Positions 6,474 to 6,912 of a stretch of DNA of 6,912 bases are shown here, piece by piece; position 1 is the first letter of the stretch; the number at the start of each line of letters is the position of its first letter. The position numbers and the translations under genes are program-made. This DNA is from Bacteroidota bacterium (GTDB taxonomy: Bacteria; Bacteroidota; Bacteroidia; Flavobacteriales_D; Crocinitomicaceae), in assembly GCA_016866375.1 (NCBI GenBank), contig VGMK01000112.1:1-6912 (forward strand), written 5' to 3'. The notes under the pieces were generated by a model that saw only the letters and a program-made list of their open reading frames with translations, was not told the DNA's origin and searched no databases.

Positions 6474-6912
6474 CATTGGGATCACGGGGCGGCTCTTAGC
6501 ACAATCAGCCATTGATACCGTTGGTATTGAAGACTTCAGAAATCAGTGGGTAGTTTATGCAGATATTGGATATAATACAGCTCCGTTCAATATCTCATAC
6601 CCATTTTCAGGAGATCTCGATAATATCGAGTACCGCAATAATTTTCGCACTATTTTAGGTATCGGGGCCGCATATAAATGGTTTGCCGTACGGGTAGGAA
6701 TCCCTATTCTTAAACATTATCGTCCCACAGATATGTATTCAAAAACAGATCAATTCAATATTGCATTGGATTATTCTTATAAAAATTTTTATGCCGATGG
6801 TCAATTGAATATTTGTCGCGGATACGCCGCACTTAATGCAAAGCAATGGAATCAAAACTCATCCGCAGAAAACGAACTTTTCCCTTCGGCTTTATCGTAT
6901 AATTTATCCATT
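6436..6912 (+). CDS. DUF4421-like outer-membrane beta-barrel protein (5' part, runs off window)
   Basis: An open frame from ATG 6436 continues to the last base (159 codons, no stop seen). The N-terminus is a signal peptide: MHLSLDWK, a hydrophobic stretch VLFVSIGI, then TGRLLA with cleavage before Q24, giving a mature N-terminal Gln. The mature part alternates polar and hydrophobic residues with many aromatics, as in outer-membrane strands. The segments EYRNNFRTILGIGAAYKWFA, KTDQFNIALDYSYKNFYAD and LNICRGYA resemble the order of conserved blocks in DUF4421 proteins (Asn, then LGxGxxYKW, then KT-x-FD-L, then Y-x-KFY-D, then GYY), a Bacteroidetes family of unknown function. That assignment is from memory and is moderate. 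The ATG lies 38 bases inside the oligopeptidase B gene, in another frame; an in-frame stop at 6424-6426 blocks any earlier start, and TTG at 6448 is the only alternative. Cotranscription with the peptidase gene is likely. Confidence 0.75.
   Translation, partial: MHLSLDWKVLFVSIGITGRLLAQSAIDTVGIEDFRNQWVVYADIGYNTAPFNISYPFSGDLDNIEYRNNFRTILGIGAAYKWFAVRVGIPILKHYRPTDMYSKTDQFNIALDYSYKNFYADGQLNICRGYAALNAKQWNQNSSAENELFPSALSYNLSI

Noticed and set aside
6616..6630. Inverted repeat CTCGATA-A-TATCGAG inside the DUF4421-like gene
   Set aside because: A seven-base stem with a one-base centre could be an operator, but it lies in coding sequence encoding an ordinary strand region and no second copy was seen.
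1..6912. RNA genes, CRISPR arrays, insertion sequences, attachment sites or defence/toxin systems
   Set aside because: No tRNA-like cloverleaf, repeat-spacer pattern, transposase or terminal repeat was seen on either strand, and the genes account for nearly all the sequence.

Overview
The window looks like chromosomal DNA from a member of the Bacteroidota, most likely a Flavobacteriales-type organism. The evidence is AT-rich DNA, A-rich rather than Shine-Dalgarno leaders, three candidate promoters with the phylum-specific TAnnTTTG-type -7 element, signal peptides cleaved just before Gln (the Bacteroidetes 'Q-rule'), a tiny lipoprotein, and a DUF4421-like outer-membrane protein. No genus can be assigned from sequence alone.

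Layout, left to right. (1) Positions 1-675 hold the 3' third of a bifunctional phenylacetate-degradation gene paaZ: the end of the aldehyde dehydrogenase domain plus the complete MaoC-like hydratase domain. It overlaps by one base (TAATG) a gamma-carbonic-anhydrase / PaaY-like hexapeptide protein (675-1190). (2) A 244-base gap between larger genes contains a 46-codon lipoprotein gene (1250-1390) and two candidate promoters. (3) A two-gene unit follows: an M24B aminopeptidase P (1441-2733) overlapping by one base (TAATG) an alpha/beta hydrolase (2733-3491). (4) A convergent gene on the minus strand (4328-3555) encodes a SAM-dependent methyltransferase with an N-terminal Cys-rich segment. (5) Divergent from it, across 57 bases, is an exported oligopeptidase B (4386-6473). 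Its 3' end overlaps by 38 bases a DUF4421-like outer-membrane protein gene that runs off the right edge (6436-6912).

Functional reading. The left end belongs to aerobic phenylacetyl-CoA catabolism: PaaZ opens the oxepin-CoA ring and oxidises the resulting semialdehyde, and the coupled hexapeptide protein may act as a PaaY-type accessory enzyme or as a gamma carbonic anhydrase. The rest is general metabolism: peptide turnover by an Xaa-Pro aminopeptidase and a trypsin-like oligopeptidase, a hydrolase of unknown substrate, and a methyltransferase of unknown substrate.

I see no mobile element, RNA gene, CRISPR array or defence cassette, and no convincing new multi-gene system. The observations most worth a second look are the small lipoprotein with its near-leaderless promoter, the export signal and altered subsite residues of the oligopeptidase B, the overlapping DUF4421 gene, and the changed fourth ligand position in the methyltransferase's putative zinc site.
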